Source of the DNA: Variovorax sp. Root473
Lineage (GTDB): Bacteria > Pseudomonadota > Gammaproteobacteria > Burkholderiales > Burkholderiaceae_C
Direction of reading: 5' to 3'
Length of the DNA stretch: 64,000 nucleotides
Assembly: GCF_001426505.1 (NCBI RefSeq)
Contig: NZ_LMEV01000019.1
Span: forward strand, 92,639-156,638
Position 1 is the stretch's first letter; each line of letters starts with the position of its first letter. The notes below the pieces were generated by a model, which saw only the letters and a program-made list of their open reading frames with translations, was not told the DNA's origin and made no database searches. The position numbers and the translations under genes are program-made. This document shows, one piece after another, positions 35,789 through 45,031 of the stretch.

Positions 35789-37840
35789 TCAGGGCGCGAA
35801 GGTGTCGCCCAGCACGATGCCTTCGCGCCGCGGGTCGGCGCCGCCGGTCAGCACGGGCTTGCCGCCGACGTTCGTGCGGATGATGGTGCTCACGCCGCTG
35901 GACTGCGCCCCGAAATTCACCGTGTGGCCGAGCGCGCGCAGGCCGGCGATCAGCGGATCGTTGTTGCCTGAGTTCGAGGTGTCGATGGCCGGGTGCTCGC
36001 CGCCCACGTTGGTGGTCACGGAGTTGGGCGCCCCGAAGTCGACCAGCGACGTGGCCTGTTGCGAATCCAGTCCCCAGTCGAGCGCACCGACGAGCGTCTT
36101 CACCACGTACTGGATGATGTTGCTGCCCCCGGGCGAGCCGGTGCCCATCACGAACTCGCCCATGCTGCCGTCGGCGTTCTTCTTGAACACCAGCGTAGGC
36201 GCCATCGAGCTGCGCGGACGCTTGCCCGGAGCGACGCGGTTGGCAACCTTGTAGGTCTGCGCGGGCTTGCCGTACGGCTCGTCCGAGAAATCGGTCAACT
36301 GGTTGTTCAGCAGGAAGCCCTGCGTCATGTGGAACGACCCCATGCCGCCTTCCACCGTGGTGGTCATCACGACCACGTTGCCCTGCTTGTCGACAATGGT
36401 GAAGTGCGTGGTGCCGTGCTCTTCAGTCTTGTCGATGCCAAGCGGAACGTCGCCAAGATCGCCGGGCGTGGCGGTGCCCATGCTCTTCGCCAGACTGATG
36501 AGGCTGGCTCGGCCCTGCAGATAGGGCTTGTTGATCAGCGAGTCGACCGAGCCATGCGGCAGTGGGACGAAGTCTGTATCAGCCACGTACTTTTCGCGGT
36601 CGGCATAGGCCAGGCGCTCGGCTTCGCTCACCAGGTGCACACCCATCACGCTCGGCTTGCCGCCTTCGAGGTCGATGGCAGTCGGCTTGTGCAGGCCGAG
36701 ATTGAAGGTCTCGAGAATGCCGAGCGTCTGCATCACCGCAATGCCGCCCGAAGACGGCGGCGACATGCCGCACACGTAGTAATCGCGGTAGGTGCCGCAG
36801 ACCGGGTCGCGGCGCTTGGCCTTGTAGTTGGCCAGGTCGGCCAGCGTGGTCTTGCCGGGCGTGATGGCCGAGCCATCGACGGCGGCGCTGACGCCGATCT
36901 TGTCGACGATGCCCTTGGCGATGTCACCCGTGTAGAAGGCGTTGGCGCCTTGCGTGGCGATGGTGGTGAGCGTCCTGGCGTAGGCCGGGTTCGTGAGCCT
37001 GGTGCCCAGCGCCTTGGGCGTGCCGTCGGCGTTGAAGAAATAGGCCGTGGCGTCGGCGTCGCGCTTCAGGCTCGACGCGGAACCCGCGATGGCGGTCGCC
37101 ATGCGTCCGCCGATCAGGAAGCCGTCGGACGCCAGCGTGATGCCGTAGCCGAACAGATCTTTCCAGGGCAGCTTGCCGTGGTCTTGATAAGCGATGTCGA
37201 GCATGCGCACGGCGCCGGGCGTGCCGATGGAGCGGCCGCTCGCTCGGGCACCGCCGGGCTTGGGCGCGGTCTGGTCGTTCGTGTCGTCGATCCAGCGCAG
37301 GTAGTTCTCGGTGGCCGCTGCGGGCGCCGTCTCGCGCCCGTCATAGGCCTGCACTTTCTTCGTCGCTGCGTCGTAGTGGAGCATGAAGGCACCGCCACCC
37401 AGCCCGCTCGATTGCGGTTCGACCAGGCCGAGCACCGCCTGCACCGCCACCGCCGCATCGACCGCGCTGCCGCCCGCTTTCAGCACGTCGCAGCCGGCGC
37501 GCGTGGCCAGCGGATGGTTCGCCGCCACCATGTAGTTCTTGGCGTACACCAGCTTGTGGCCGGGCACATAACCCGACGCCGGTTCCGGCGCGGCCGGATC
37601 GCCCGGGTCGCCCGAGCCGACAACCACGGAGCTGCCGCTGTTCGGAATCTGGCAGCCGCTGTCGGCGGCGGGCGGGGCCGTGGGCGTGGGTGGATTGGAC
37701 GCGTTGATCGCGGCGATGGCCGCGACCAGCGCGGCGTTGTTCTGCGCGTTGTTGTTGCTGTTGCCGCCGCAGCCGGCCACGGCCAGGGAGAGCGCGAGGG
37801 GCGTCAGGGCCCGCCACGCGCGCACGGAGTTTTTCTTCAT
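35789..37840 (-). CDS. ggt: Gamma-glutamyltransferase, predicted lipoprotein
   Basis: A 683-residue Ntn-hydrolase that cleaves or transfers the gamma-glutamyl group of glutathione. The N-terminus is a lipoprotein signal (ALSLAVAGC lipobox), then an Asn/Pro/Ala-rich linker of ~60 residues with several Asn runs. The large subunit follows with GLVEPQSSGLGGGAFMLHYD. The autocleavage site is EHG-Thr477-Thr478-HF; Thr477 becomes the nucleophile of the small subunit. GTGSPGG is near the C-terminus. Most GGTs are soluble periplasmic, so membrane tethering and the linker are unusual. It converges with the M20 gene. Confidence 0.93.
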   Translation of the reverse strand: MKKNSVRAWRALTPLALSLAVAGCGGNSNNNAQNNAALVAAIAAINASNPPTPTAPPAADSGCQIPNSGSSVVVGSGDPGDPAAPEPASGYVPGHKLVYAKNYMVAANHPLATRAGCDVLKAGGSAVDAAVAVQAVLGLVEPQSSGLGGGAFMLHYDAATKKVQAYDGRETAPAAATENYLRWIDDTNDQTAPKPGGARASGRSIGTPGAVRMLDIAYQDHGKLPWKDLFGYGITLASDGFLIGGRMATAIAGSASSLKRDADATAYFFNADGTPKALGTRLTNPAYARTLTTIATQGANAFYTGDIAKGIVDKIGVSAAVDGSAITPGKTTLADLANYKAKRRDPVCGTYRDYYVCGMSPPSSGGIAVMQTLGILETFNLGLHKPTAIDLEGGKPSVMGVHLVSEAERLAYADREKYVADTDFVPLPHGSVDSLINKPYLQGRASLISLAKSMGTATPGDLGDVPLGIDKTEEHGTTHFTIVDKQGNVVVMTTTVEGGMGSFHMTQGFLLNNQLTDFSDEPYGKPAQTYKVANRVAPGKRPRSSMAPTLVFKKNADGSMGEFVMGTGSPGGSNIIQYVVKTLVGALDWGLDSQQATSLVDFGAPNSVTTNVGGEHPAIDTSNSGNNDPLIAGLRALGHTVNFGAQSSGVSTIIRTNVGGKPVLTGGADPRREGIVLGDTFAP

Positions 37841-37991
37841 GAATATTTCCCTTTGCTGTTATTCGAAAGACAAGAAAGACAAAGGGCGCTCCTCGCGCCC
37901 GCTCCGATCATCAGCACATTTCGTTCCACCCCGTGTCGGGGTTTCGCCGGGGGCGCGGCCGGGCCCCGCGCCGCGCGCCACAATAGCCACC

Positions 37992-39965
37992 ATGTCCGAC
38001 GTGCATTCCGATCAATTGCTCAGCGAAGTCGCGGCCCTGCCGCAGTTGCCGGGCGTCTACCGCTACTTCGACGCGGCCGGCGCCGTGTTGTATGTGGGCA
38101 AGGCGCGCAACCTGAAGAAGCGGGTCGCCAACTACTTCCAGAAGAGCCACGGGGGCACCCGCATCGGCCACATGATCTCGAAGATCGTGCGCATGGAGAC
38201 CACCGTGGTGCGCTCCGAGGCCGAGGCGCTGCTGCTCGAGAACAACCTCATCAAGACGCTCAAGCCGCGCTACAACATCCTGTTTCGCGACGACAAGAGC
38301 TACCCCTACCTGAAGATCGCGTCGCACGCGTTTCCGCGGCTGGCCTACTACCGCGGCGCGGTCGACAAGAAGCACCGCTACTTCGGGCCGTACCCGAGCG
38401 CGTGGGCAGTGAAGGAATCGATCCAGCTGCTGCAGAAGGTGTTCCGCCTGCGCACCTGCGAGGACACGGTGTACGCCAACCGCACGCGGCCCTGCCTGCT
38501 GTACCAGATCAAGCGCTGCAGCGGCCCTTGTGTGGCCCTGATTTCCCCGGAGGCCTACGCGCAGGACGTGGCCAGCGCCGAAGCCTTCCTCATGGGTGAC
38601 ACGCAACTCGTGCTCTCGAAGCTCGAACAGCGCATGACGGCGCATGCCGAGAAGCTCGAGTTCGAGCAGGCGGCCGAGCTGCGCAACCAGATGTCGGCGA
38701 TCTCGCGCGTGCTGCATCAGCAATCGATCGAGGTGGTGTCCGACAAGGATGTGGACATCCTCGCGATCAAGGTGCAGGGCGGCAAGGCCTGCGTCAACCT
38801 TGCCATGGTGCGCGGCGGACGCCACCTGGGCGACCGCGCGTACTTTCCGGTGCACGTGGACGACGCGGCGCAGATCCACCACGGCGAACTCGACGCCGAA
38901 GAGGGCGCCGCCCCGGTGGCCGCCGACCCGATCGAGGTGCAGGTGCTCGAGGCCTTCATCGCGCAGCATTACATCGACGTGCCGGTGCCCGCCACGCTGG
39001 TGCTGGGCCGGCAGGTGAGCCGTGCGCTCATCGAGGCGATTTCGCAGCAGGCCGGCGCGCGCGTGACGGCCGTGTTCCAGCCGCACGAACAACGCCGACA
39101 CTGGCTTGAGATGGCCGAGACGAATGCCGGCCTGCAGCTGGCGCGACTGCTGGCCGAAGAGGGCTCGCAGCAGGCGCGCACCCGCGCCCTGGCCGATGCG
39201 CTCGAGCTGGCGTCGGACGACCTGGACAACTTCCGCGTCGAATGCTTCGACATCTCGCACACGGCGGGCGAGGCCACGCAGGCGTCGTGCGTGGTGTTCG
39301 CGCACCACACGATGCAGAACCGCGAGTACCGCCGCTACAACATCGAGGGCATCACGCCTGGTGACGACTACGCTGCCATGCGCCAGGTGCTGCACCGCCG
39401 CTACGGCAAGCTGGCCGAGGCGATGGCGGCCGAGACCGACGCACTGGCGCCTGGCGACGCCGAAAGTGAAGGGGCCGAGGGCGTCGAGGCGCCGCAGCCC
39501 AGGACGCCGGCCGCGCGCATGCCCGACCTGGTGCTGGTCGACGGCGGCAAGGGCCAGGTGTCGATGGCGCGCGAGGTGTTCAGCGAGCTGGGCCTGCCGC
39601 TGTCGCTGATCGTCGGCGTCGAGAAGGGCGAGGGCCGCAAGGTCGGGCTTGAGGAACTGGTGTTCGCCGACGGCCGCGAGAAGGTCTACCTCGGCAAGGA
39701 TTCGGCGGCCCTGATGCTCGTGGCCCAGATCCGCGACGAGGCGCACCGTTTCGCCATCACCGGCATGCGCGCCAAGCGCGCCAGGGTGCGGGTGGGCGGC
39801 AGCCAGCTCGAAGACATCCCGGGCATCGGCCCGAAGCGCCGGGCGCGCCTGCTGCAGCGTTTCGGCGGCATCCGCGGCGTGGCGGCGGCGAGCGTAGAGG
39901 ACATTGCGTCGGTCGAAGGCATCGCCACCGAACTGGCCGAGGAAATCTATCGCGCACTGCATTGA
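37992..39965 (+). CDS. uvrC: Excinuclease ABC subunit UvrC
   Basis: A 657-residue nuclease making both incisions in nucleotide excision repair. The GIY-YIG domain is at the N-terminus (GVYRYFDAAGAVLYVGKARNLKKRV), the UVR helical motif near residue 222 (KLEFEQAAELRNQM), the RNase H-like nuclease domain from ~400 (VECFDISHTAGE, DLVLVDGGKGQ) and tandem helix-hairpin-helix motifs at the end (IPGIGPKRRARLLQRFGG). A variable acidic/proline insert of ~35 residues (AETDALAPGDAESEGAEG) lies within the nuclease domain. The start at 37992 is conserved; ggt diverges upstream. Confidence 0.97.
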   Translation: MSDVHSDQLLSEVAALPQLPGVYRYFDAAGAVLYVGKARNLKKRVANYFQKSHGGTRIGHMISKIVRMETTVVRSEAEALLLENNLIKTLKPRYNILFRDDKSYPYLKIASHAFPRLAYYRGAVDKKHRYFGPYPSAWAVKESIQLLQKVFRLRTCEDTVYANRTRPCLLYQIKRCSGPCVALISPEAYAQDVASAEAFLMGDTQLVLSKLEQRMTAHAEKLEFEQAAELRNQMSAISRVLHQQSIEVVSDKDVDILAIKVQGGKACVNLAMVRGGRHLGDRAYFPVHVDDAAQIHHGELDAEEGAAPVAADPIEVQVLEAFIAQHYIDVPVPATLVLGRQVSRALIEAISQQAGARVTAVFQPHEQRRHWLEMAETNAGLQLARLLAEEGSQQARTRALADALELASDDLDNFRVECFDISHTAGEATQASCVVFAHHTMQNREYRRYNIEGITPGDDYAAMRQVLHRRYGKLAEAMAAETDALAPGDAESEGAEGVEAPQPRTPAARMPDLVLVDGGKGQVSMAREVFSELGLPLSLIVGVEKGEGRKVGLEELVFADGREKVYLGKDSAALMLVAQIRDEAHRFAITGMRAKRARVRVGGSQLEDIPGIGPKRRARLLQRFGGIRGVAAASVEDIASVEGIATELAEEIYRALH

Positions 39966-40022
39966 AAGCGGGATTGCCCCCGACCTTCCGGCGCTTCACG
40001 CGTGCATGACACAATCGCCCGC

Positions 40023-40589
40023 ATGTTCTGGACCCTACCGACCATCATGACCTGGACGCGCATCGTCGCGATACCGTTGATCGTCGGCGTTTTCTACCTG
40101 CCGATCAGCGAGCCGATGCGCAACCTGATCGCCACGGTCATGTTCATCGTGTTCGCCGCCACCGACTGGCTCGACGGCTACCTGGCGCGCAAGCTCAACC
40201 AGACCTCGTCCTTCGGCGCTTTTCTCGATCCGGTGGCCGACAAGTTCCTGGTGTGCGCCGCGTTGCTGGTGCTGGTGCATCTGCAGCGCGCCGACGTTTT
40301 CGTGGCGCTCATCATCATCGGCCGCGAGATCGCCATCTCGGCATTGCGCGAATGGATGGCGCGCATCGGCGCCGGCAAAAGCGTGGCGGTCCACATGATC
40401 GGCAAGGTCAAGACGACCGTGCAGATGGTCGCGATTCCTTTCCTGCTCTATGACGGGCATCTCTTCAAGGTGATTGACACGGGCCTCTGGGGCCAGTGGC
40501 TGATCTGGATCTCGGCAGTGCTCACCGTCTGGTCGATGGTCTATTACCTGCAGAAGGCCATTCCCGAGATCCGGGCACACTCCAAATGA
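40023..40589 (+). CDS. pgsA: CDP-diacylglycerol-glycerol-3-phosphate 3-phosphatidyltransferase
   Basis: A 188-residue inner-membrane enzyme making phosphatidylglycerol phosphate. The CDP-alcohol transferase signature D-G-x2-A-R-x8-G-x3-D-x3-D is present as DGYLARKLNQTSSFGAFLDPVAD near residue 44. There are about five membrane helices. The ATG at 40023 (MFWTLPTIMTW) matches family starts; one seven codons earlier is possible. It follows uvrC, a common neighbour pair, and overlaps the DMT gene by four bases. Confidence 0.95.
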   Translation: MFWTLPTIMTWTRIVAIPLIVGVFYLPISEPMRNLIATVMFIVFAATDWLDGYLARKLNQTSSFGAFLDPVADKFLVCAALLVLVHLQRADVFVALIIIGREIAISALREWMARIGAGKSVAVHMIGKVKTTVQMVAIPFLLYDGHLFKVIDTGLWGQWLIWISAVLTVWSMVYYLQKAIPEIRAHSK

Positions 40590-41473
40590 CGGCGGTCGCT
40601 TCGGCCCGCAACGCAGGCTGGCTGCGGGCGATGCCGGCGGTCTTCGTGCTGATCTGGAGCACGGGTTTCATCGTCGCGCGCTATGGCATGCCCTTCGCGC
40701 CGCCCCTCAAGTTCCTTGCCGTGCGCTATGCGCTGTCGCTCGCCTGCTTCGGCGTGTGGGTCATGCTCGCACGCGTGGCGTGGCCATCGAAGCGCGCGCA
40801 ATGGGGGCATCTGGCGGTCACGGGCGTGCTGATGCAGGCCGGCTACCTCGGTGGTGTCTGGGCTGCGGTGCATGCCGGCATGGGCGCGGGGCTCGTCGCG
40901 CTGCTGGTCGGCATCCAGCCGGTGCTCACGGCGGTCTGGCTGTCTTTCAACGGCGGGCGCATTTCCGGGCGACAGTGGACTGGGCTCGCTTTGGGTTTCG
41001 CCGGGCTGGTGCTCGTGGTGTCGCGCAAGCTGGGGCAGGGCACCGAGGTCAACGCGCTGACGATGGGGCTGGCCGTGATGGCGCTGCTGTCGATCACGGC
41101 GGGCACGCTGTACCAGAAGCGCTTCGTTGCACCCTGCGACGTGCGCAGCGCCAGCGCGGTGCAGATGGCCGCCGCGCTGCTCGTGACCCTGCCTTTTGCC
41201 GCGCTCGAGGCGCAGGCCATCGAATGGAACACGCATTCGATCGGCGCGATGGCGTGGTCGGTGCTGGCGCTGTCGCTGGGCGGCAGCTCGCTGCTCTATA
41301 TGTTGATCCAGCGCGGCACGGCCACTGCCGTCACCAGCCTGCTGTACCTCGTGCCGCCGTGCACGGCGCTGATGGCCTGGCTGCTGTTCGCCGAGCCGAT
41401 CACCTGGACCACGGTGCTGGGCATCGGCCTCACGGCCATTGGCGTGAGCCTCGTGGTGCGCGCCGAGCGCTGA
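40586..41473 (+). CDS. DMT (EamA) family transporter
   Basis: A 295-residue protein with about ten membrane helices in two EamA repeats (VFVLIWSTGFIVARYG and SITAGTLYQKRF). Such proteins export amino acids or other metabolites. It starts inside the pgsA stop (ATGA) and ends 17 bases before the convergent LysR gene. The substrate is not predictable. Confidence 0.9.
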   Translation: MTAVASARNAGWLRAMPAVFVLIWSTGFIVARYGMPFAPPLKFLAVRYALSLACFGVWVMLARVAWPSKRAQWGHLAVTGVLMQAGYLGGVWAAVHAGMGAGLVALLVGIQPVLTAVWLSFNGGRISGRQWTGLALGFAGLVLVVSRKLGQGTEVNALTMGLAVMALLSITAGTLYQKRFVAPCDVRSASAVQMAAALLVTLPFAALEAQAIEWNTHSIGAMAWSVLALSLGGSSLLYMLIQRGTATAVTSLLYLVPPCTALMAWLLFAEPITWTTVLGIGLTAIGVSLVVRAER

Positions 41474-41490
41474 CCGCGTTTTCGTTTCTT

Positions 41491-42453
41491 TCAGCGACCG
41501 CTTGGCTTGACCGGCTTCCAGGGTTCGGAGCGGAACTGTTCGACGAGGTGATCGACCAGCAGGCGCACGCGACGCGGCGTCTTCGGCCGCCAAGGCGCGA
41601 CCCAGTGGATGTCGGCGTCGGGCATGCCGTACTGCGGCAGCAGGCGCACCAGTTCGCCGCTCGCGAGTTGCGGCGCGATGTCCCAGAGGCTGCGCAGCAT
41701 GACGCCGTGGCCGGCGAGGCACCAGTCGCGCACCATCTCTCCCGAATTGCTCGTGAGCGGGCCTTGTACGCGCACGCGTGCCGTGCTGCCGTCGCGCGCG
41801 TGGCGCAGCGTCCAGAGTGCGAACTGGCGCGACTGCGCCGCGTCGCCGTTCTCGCGCGCGATCAGGCAGTCGTGCGTGGCCAGCGCTTCCACCGTCGCGG
41901 GCGTGCCGCGACGCGCGAGGTAGCCGGGCGAGGCGGCCAGCACGCGCTGGTTGCGCGCGATGCGGCGCGTGGTCCAGTCGGCGGCACGGTGCTGCTGCAC
42001 CGCCCACAGCCAGACCGCGCCGTCGTAGCCCTCGGCACCGAGGTCGGGCAGCTGCTCGGTCAGCAGCAGCTCGACCTGCAGGCCGGGGTGCTGCGCCTGG
42101 AAGTCGGCGAGCGCCGGACCGAGCCAGCGGCGGCCGAAGCCGAAGGTGGCCGCGAGGCGGACCGTGCCGATGAGCGCGTTCTGCCGCTCGCCGAGCTCGC
42201 TTTCGAGCGCCGCAAAGCCTTCGAGCAGCGTGCGCGCATGCAGGCACACGGCCTCGCCTTCGGCCGTGACGCTGAGCCGCCGCGTCGTGCGATCGAACAG
42301 CCGTTGCCCCAGCCGGACCTCCAGCGCGCCGAGCCGCTTGGTGACAACCGAGGGCACCACGTCGAGTGTGGCGGCTGCCCCGGCCAGGCTGCCCTGGTCG
42401 CGGATGGCCAGCACCAGTTCGAGATCGCCGCGTTCCATCGCGTGGGGATTCAT
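41491..42453 (-). CDS. LysR family transcriptional regulator
   Basis: A 320-residue regulator with an N-terminal winged helix (DLELVLAIRDQGSLAGAAATLDVVPSVVTKRLGALE) and an effector domain resembling DsdC/CrgA-type LysR proteins. It is divergent from the dehalogenase-like gene with a 70-base gap, so it probably controls that gene and the dehydrogenase behind it. Starts at 42453 and 42438 (MERGDLEL) are both possible. Confidence 0.92.
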   Translation of the reverse strand: MNPHAMERGDLELVLAIRDQGSLAGAAATLDVVPSVVTKRLGALEVRLGQRLFDRTTRRLSVTAEGEAVCLHARTLLEGFAALESELGERQNALIGTVRLAATFGFGRRWLGPALADFQAQHPGLQVELLLTEQLPDLGAEGYDGAVWLWAVQQHRAADWTTRRIARNQRVLAASPGYLARRGTPATVEALATHDCLIARENGDAAQSRQFALWTLRHARDGSTARVRVQGPLTSNSGEMVRDWCLAGHGVMLRSLWDIAPQLASGELVRLLPQYGMPDADIHWVAPWRPKTPRRVRLLVDHLVEQFRSEPWKPVKPSGR

Positions 42454-42523
42454 GCCAGATCGGAAAGTATGAATTGGCTGATTGTTGCTTGATGCTCGCC
42501 AGGGCGCAACGCACAATCGTGGC

Positions 42524-43435
42524 GTGACGGCCTCTTTCCTTGACTTCCCCCGCTTCGACATCGCCCGTGATGGCGCGCGCATCCATGGTCGCATCGGCGG
42601 GCGGGGCGCCCCGTTGCTGCTGTTGCACGGCCATCCGCAGACACATGCGATCTGGCACCGCGTGGCACCCGCGCTGGCCGAGCGCTTCACGGTGATCGCC
42701 GTGGACCTGCGCGGCTATGGCGACTCGGGCCGCCCGGCGGCCGACGCCGAGCATGTGGTCTACAGCAAGCGCGAGATGGCGCGCGACGCGCTGGCCGCGA
42801 TGCATCTCCATGGCTTCGAACGCTTCGCCGTGCTCGCGCACGACCGCGGCGCGCGCGTGGCGCACCGGCTCGCGGCCGACCATCCCGGCGCGGTCGAACG
42901 CATGCTGCTGCTCGACATCGCGCCGACGCTGGCGATGTACGAACACACCTCGGAGGCGTTTGCCAAGGCCTACTGGCACTGGTTCTTCCTGATCCAGCCG
43001 CCGCCGCTGCCCGAGGCGCTGATCGCCTCCGACCCGGTGCGCTACGTGCGCAGCGTGATGGGCGGACGGCACGCGGGGCTCGCGCCGTTCGCACCCGAGG
43101 TGCTGGCTGAATACGAGCGCTGTATCGCCATCCCGGGCACCGCCGAGGCCATTTGCGAGGACTACCGCGCTTCCGCCACCATCGACCTCGCGCACGACCG
43201 CGCCGACATCGCCGCCGGCTGCCGCCTCGCGCAGCCGCTGCGCGTGCTGTGGGGCGAACACGGGGCGGTGGGGCGCGCGTTCGACGTACTTTCGCTGTGG
43301 CGCGAGCGCGCCGACGACGTGTCGGGCCGCGCGTTGCCCTGCGGCCACTACATCCCCGAAGAAGCCCCCGACGCCTTGCTGGCCGAGGCGCTGAATTTTT
43401 TCGTTTCCCCTGAACACCCAGGAGCCACTTCATGA
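42524..43435 (+). CDS. Alpha/beta hydrolase resembling fluoroacetate (haloacetate) dehalogenase
   Basis: A 303-residue alpha/beta hydrolase. Its residues line up with the fluoroacetate dehalogenases: nucleophile Asp107 in AHDRGARVAHRL, Arg108 and Arg111 for the carboxylate, acid Asp131 (LLLDIAPT), His152-Trp153 (YWHWFFL) and Tyr214 for the halide, and His275 (CGHYIPEE). The relative spacing matches the FAcD set (Asp110, Asp134, His155, Trp156, Tyr219, His280) with one two-residue deletion. Such enzymes turn haloacetates, including fluoroacetate, to glycolate. GTG 42524 is the likely start. Its stop overlaps the start of the dehydrogenase gene (ATGA). Confidence 0.85.
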   Translation: MTASFLDFPRFDIARDGARIHGRIGGRGAPLLLLHGHPQTHAIWHRVAPALAERFTVIAVDLRGYGDSGRPAADAEHVVYSKREMARDALAAMHLHGFERFAVLAHDRGARVAHRLAADHPGAVERMLLLDIAPTLAMYEHTSEAFAKAYWHWFFLIQPPPLPEALIASDPVRYVRSVMGGRHAGLAPFAPEVLAEYERCIAIPGTAEAICEDYRASATIDLAHDRADIAAGCRLAQPLRVLWGEHGAVGRAFDVLSLWRERADDVSGRALPCGHYIPEEAPDALLAEALNFFVSPEHPGATS

Positions 43436-44517
43436 GCACCCACAGAATCGCAGTCATCGCCGGCGACGGCATCGGCAAGGAAGTCATGCCCGAGGGGCTG
43501 CGCGTGCTCGATGCTGCGGCGCGCAAGTTCGGCATCGACCTGAAGTTCGACCACTTCGACTTCTCGAGCTGGGACTACTGCGAGAAGCACGGCCAGATGC
43601 TGCCCGACAACTGGAAGGACCAGATCGGCGGCCATGACGCCATCTTCTTCGGCGCGGTCGGCTGGCCCGAGAAGATTCCCGACCACGTGTCGTTGTGGGG
43701 CTCGCTGCTCATGTTCCGCCGCGAGTTCGACCAGTACATCAACCTGCGTCCCGCGCGCCTGATGCCCGGCATCGTCGCGCCCGTGGTGCGCCGCGACGGC
43801 TCGCCGCGCGCGCCCGGCGAGATCGACATGTACATCGTGCGCGAGAACACCGAGGGTGAATACTCGAGCATCGGCGGGCGCATGTACCAGGGCACGCCGC
43901 GCGAGATCGTGGTGCAGGAAACCGTGATGTCGCGCGTGGGCGTCGATCGCGTGCTGAAGTTCGCCTTCGAGCTCGCGCAATCGCGGCCGAAGAAGCACCT
44001 GACGAGCGCCACCAAGTCGAACGGCATCTCGATCACCATGCCGTACTGGGACGAGCGCGTGGTGGAAATGGCCAAGGGCTACCCGGGCATCACGCTGGAC
44101 AAGTTCCACATCGACATCCTCACGGCGCACTTCGTGCAGCGGCCCGACTTCTTCGACGTGGTGGTGGCGAGCAACCTGTTTGGCGACATCCTCTCCGACC
44201 TGGGCCCGGCCTGCACCGGCACCATCGGCATCGCGCCCAGCGCCAACCTCAACCCCGAGCGCACCACGCCCTCGCTGTTCGAACCGGTGCACGGTTCGGC
44301 ACCTGACATCGCCGGCCAGGGCATCGCCAACCCGATCGGCCAGATCTGGTGCGGCGCGATGATGCTGGAGTTCCTTGGCCACAAGGACGCGCACGACGCG
44401 ATCCTGTCGACCATCGAGAAGGTGCTCGCGCCCCAAAGCGGCGCACCTCGCACCCCCGACATCGGCGGTCGGGCGAGCACCAGCGACCTCGGAAAGGCAA
44501 TTGCCGAGGCCCTTTGA
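43432..44517 (+). CDS. Tartrate dehydrogenase / D-malate dehydrogenase (decarboxylating)
   Basis: A 361-residue member of the isocitrate/isopropylmalate dehydrogenase family. It has GDGIGKEVMPEGLRVLDAA at the N-terminus, ENTEGEYSSIGGR (substrate loop), the Arg-rich segment near residue 100 and the NAD motif EPVHGSAPDIAGQGIANP. The ENTEGEYS and NLFGDILSDL patterns and length fit the TtuC/DmlA group, which oxidises D-malate to pyruvate and CO2 and also acts on tartrate. Translationally coupled to the dehalogenase-like gene by a four-base overlap. Confidence 0.92.
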   Translation: MSTHRIAVIAGDGIGKEVMPEGLRVLDAAARKFGIDLKFDHFDFSSWDYCEKHGQMLPDNWKDQIGGHDAIFFGAVGWPEKIPDHVSLWGSLLMFRREFDQYINLRPARLMPGIVAPVVRRDGSPRAPGEIDMYIVRENTEGEYSSIGGRMYQGTPREIVVQETVMSRVGVDRVLKFAFELAQSRPKKHLTSATKSNGISITMPYWDERVVEMAKGYPGITLDKFHIDILTAHFVQRPDFFDVVVASNLFGDILSDLGPACTGTIGIAPSANLNPERTTPSLFEPVHGSAPDIAGQGIANPIGQIWCGAMMLEFLGHKDAHDAILSTIEKVLAPQSGAPRTPDIGGRASTSDLGKAIAEAL

Positions 44518-44581
44518 AAAGTACGTCGCGAAACGCCCCTAAAATCGCGCGCTCCGCTGGGCTGCGCAGCGGCGTGTCTTA

Positions 44582-44610
44582 TTGACACCCCGCAGACCAG
44601 TGGTTGTAAT
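44582..44610 (+). promoter_or_regulatory. Sigma-70 promoter of the HU gene
   Basis: TTGACA (44582-44587), a 17-base spacer and TGTAAT (44605-44610), about 120 bases before the HU start. The -35 is perfect and the spacing optimal, so strong constitutive expression is expected. The rest of the 212-base gap shows nothing else clear. Confidence 0.8.
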
Positions 44611-44729
44611 CCTCGCTGGCAGTGCGCTGCCGAGGCGTCAGGCCTGCCATGTTCTTGAGTCGCACCCGTCGCGGCCAGGTCGCAGCTGACGAAAGCCGAC
44701 CAACTTTATTTCTTCGACAAGGGGCCCTT

Positions 44730-45002
44730 GTGAACAAGACCGAACTGATTGAGCACATCGCAAAGAACGCCGATATTTCCAAAGCCGCAGCGACCCGTGC
44801 GCTCGAATCCACCATTGGCGCCATTCGTACCACGCTCAAGAAGGGCGGCTCCGTGTCGCTCGTCGGTTTCGGCACTTTCGCAGTAGGTAAACGCGCAGCC
44901 CGCACCGGCCGGAATCCCCGCACTGGCGACGCGATTAAAATCAAGGCAGCCAAGATCCCGAAGTTCCGTCCCGGCAAGGCGCTCAAAGACGCGCTGAACT
45001 GA
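44730..45002 (+). CDS. HU family DNA-binding protein
   Basis: A 90-residue nucleoid protein: helical dimerisation part (NKTELIEHIAKNADISKAAATRAL), then the arm with the signature GFGTFAVGKRAARTGRNPRTG, and the C-terminal helix. It binds bent or nicked DNA as a dimer. The start is GTG at 44730; the frame is open further upstream but that part is not HU. It is next to tRNA-Val and ppiD, a common arrangement (hupB-ppiD). Confidence 0.96.
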   Translation: MNKTELIEHIAKNADISKAAATRALESTIGAIRTTLKKGGSVSLVGFGTFAVGKRAARTGRNPRTGDAIKIKAAKIPKFRPGKALKDALN

Positions 45003-45031
45003 GGATGTAGACTCGCAGGGTATTTCAGGTG

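Noticed and set aside
40544..43417. 957-codon minus-strand open frame across the DMT, LysR and dehalogenase genes
   Set aside because: Spans three well-recognised genes in another frame and shows no domain; only its LysR-frame neighbours are real.
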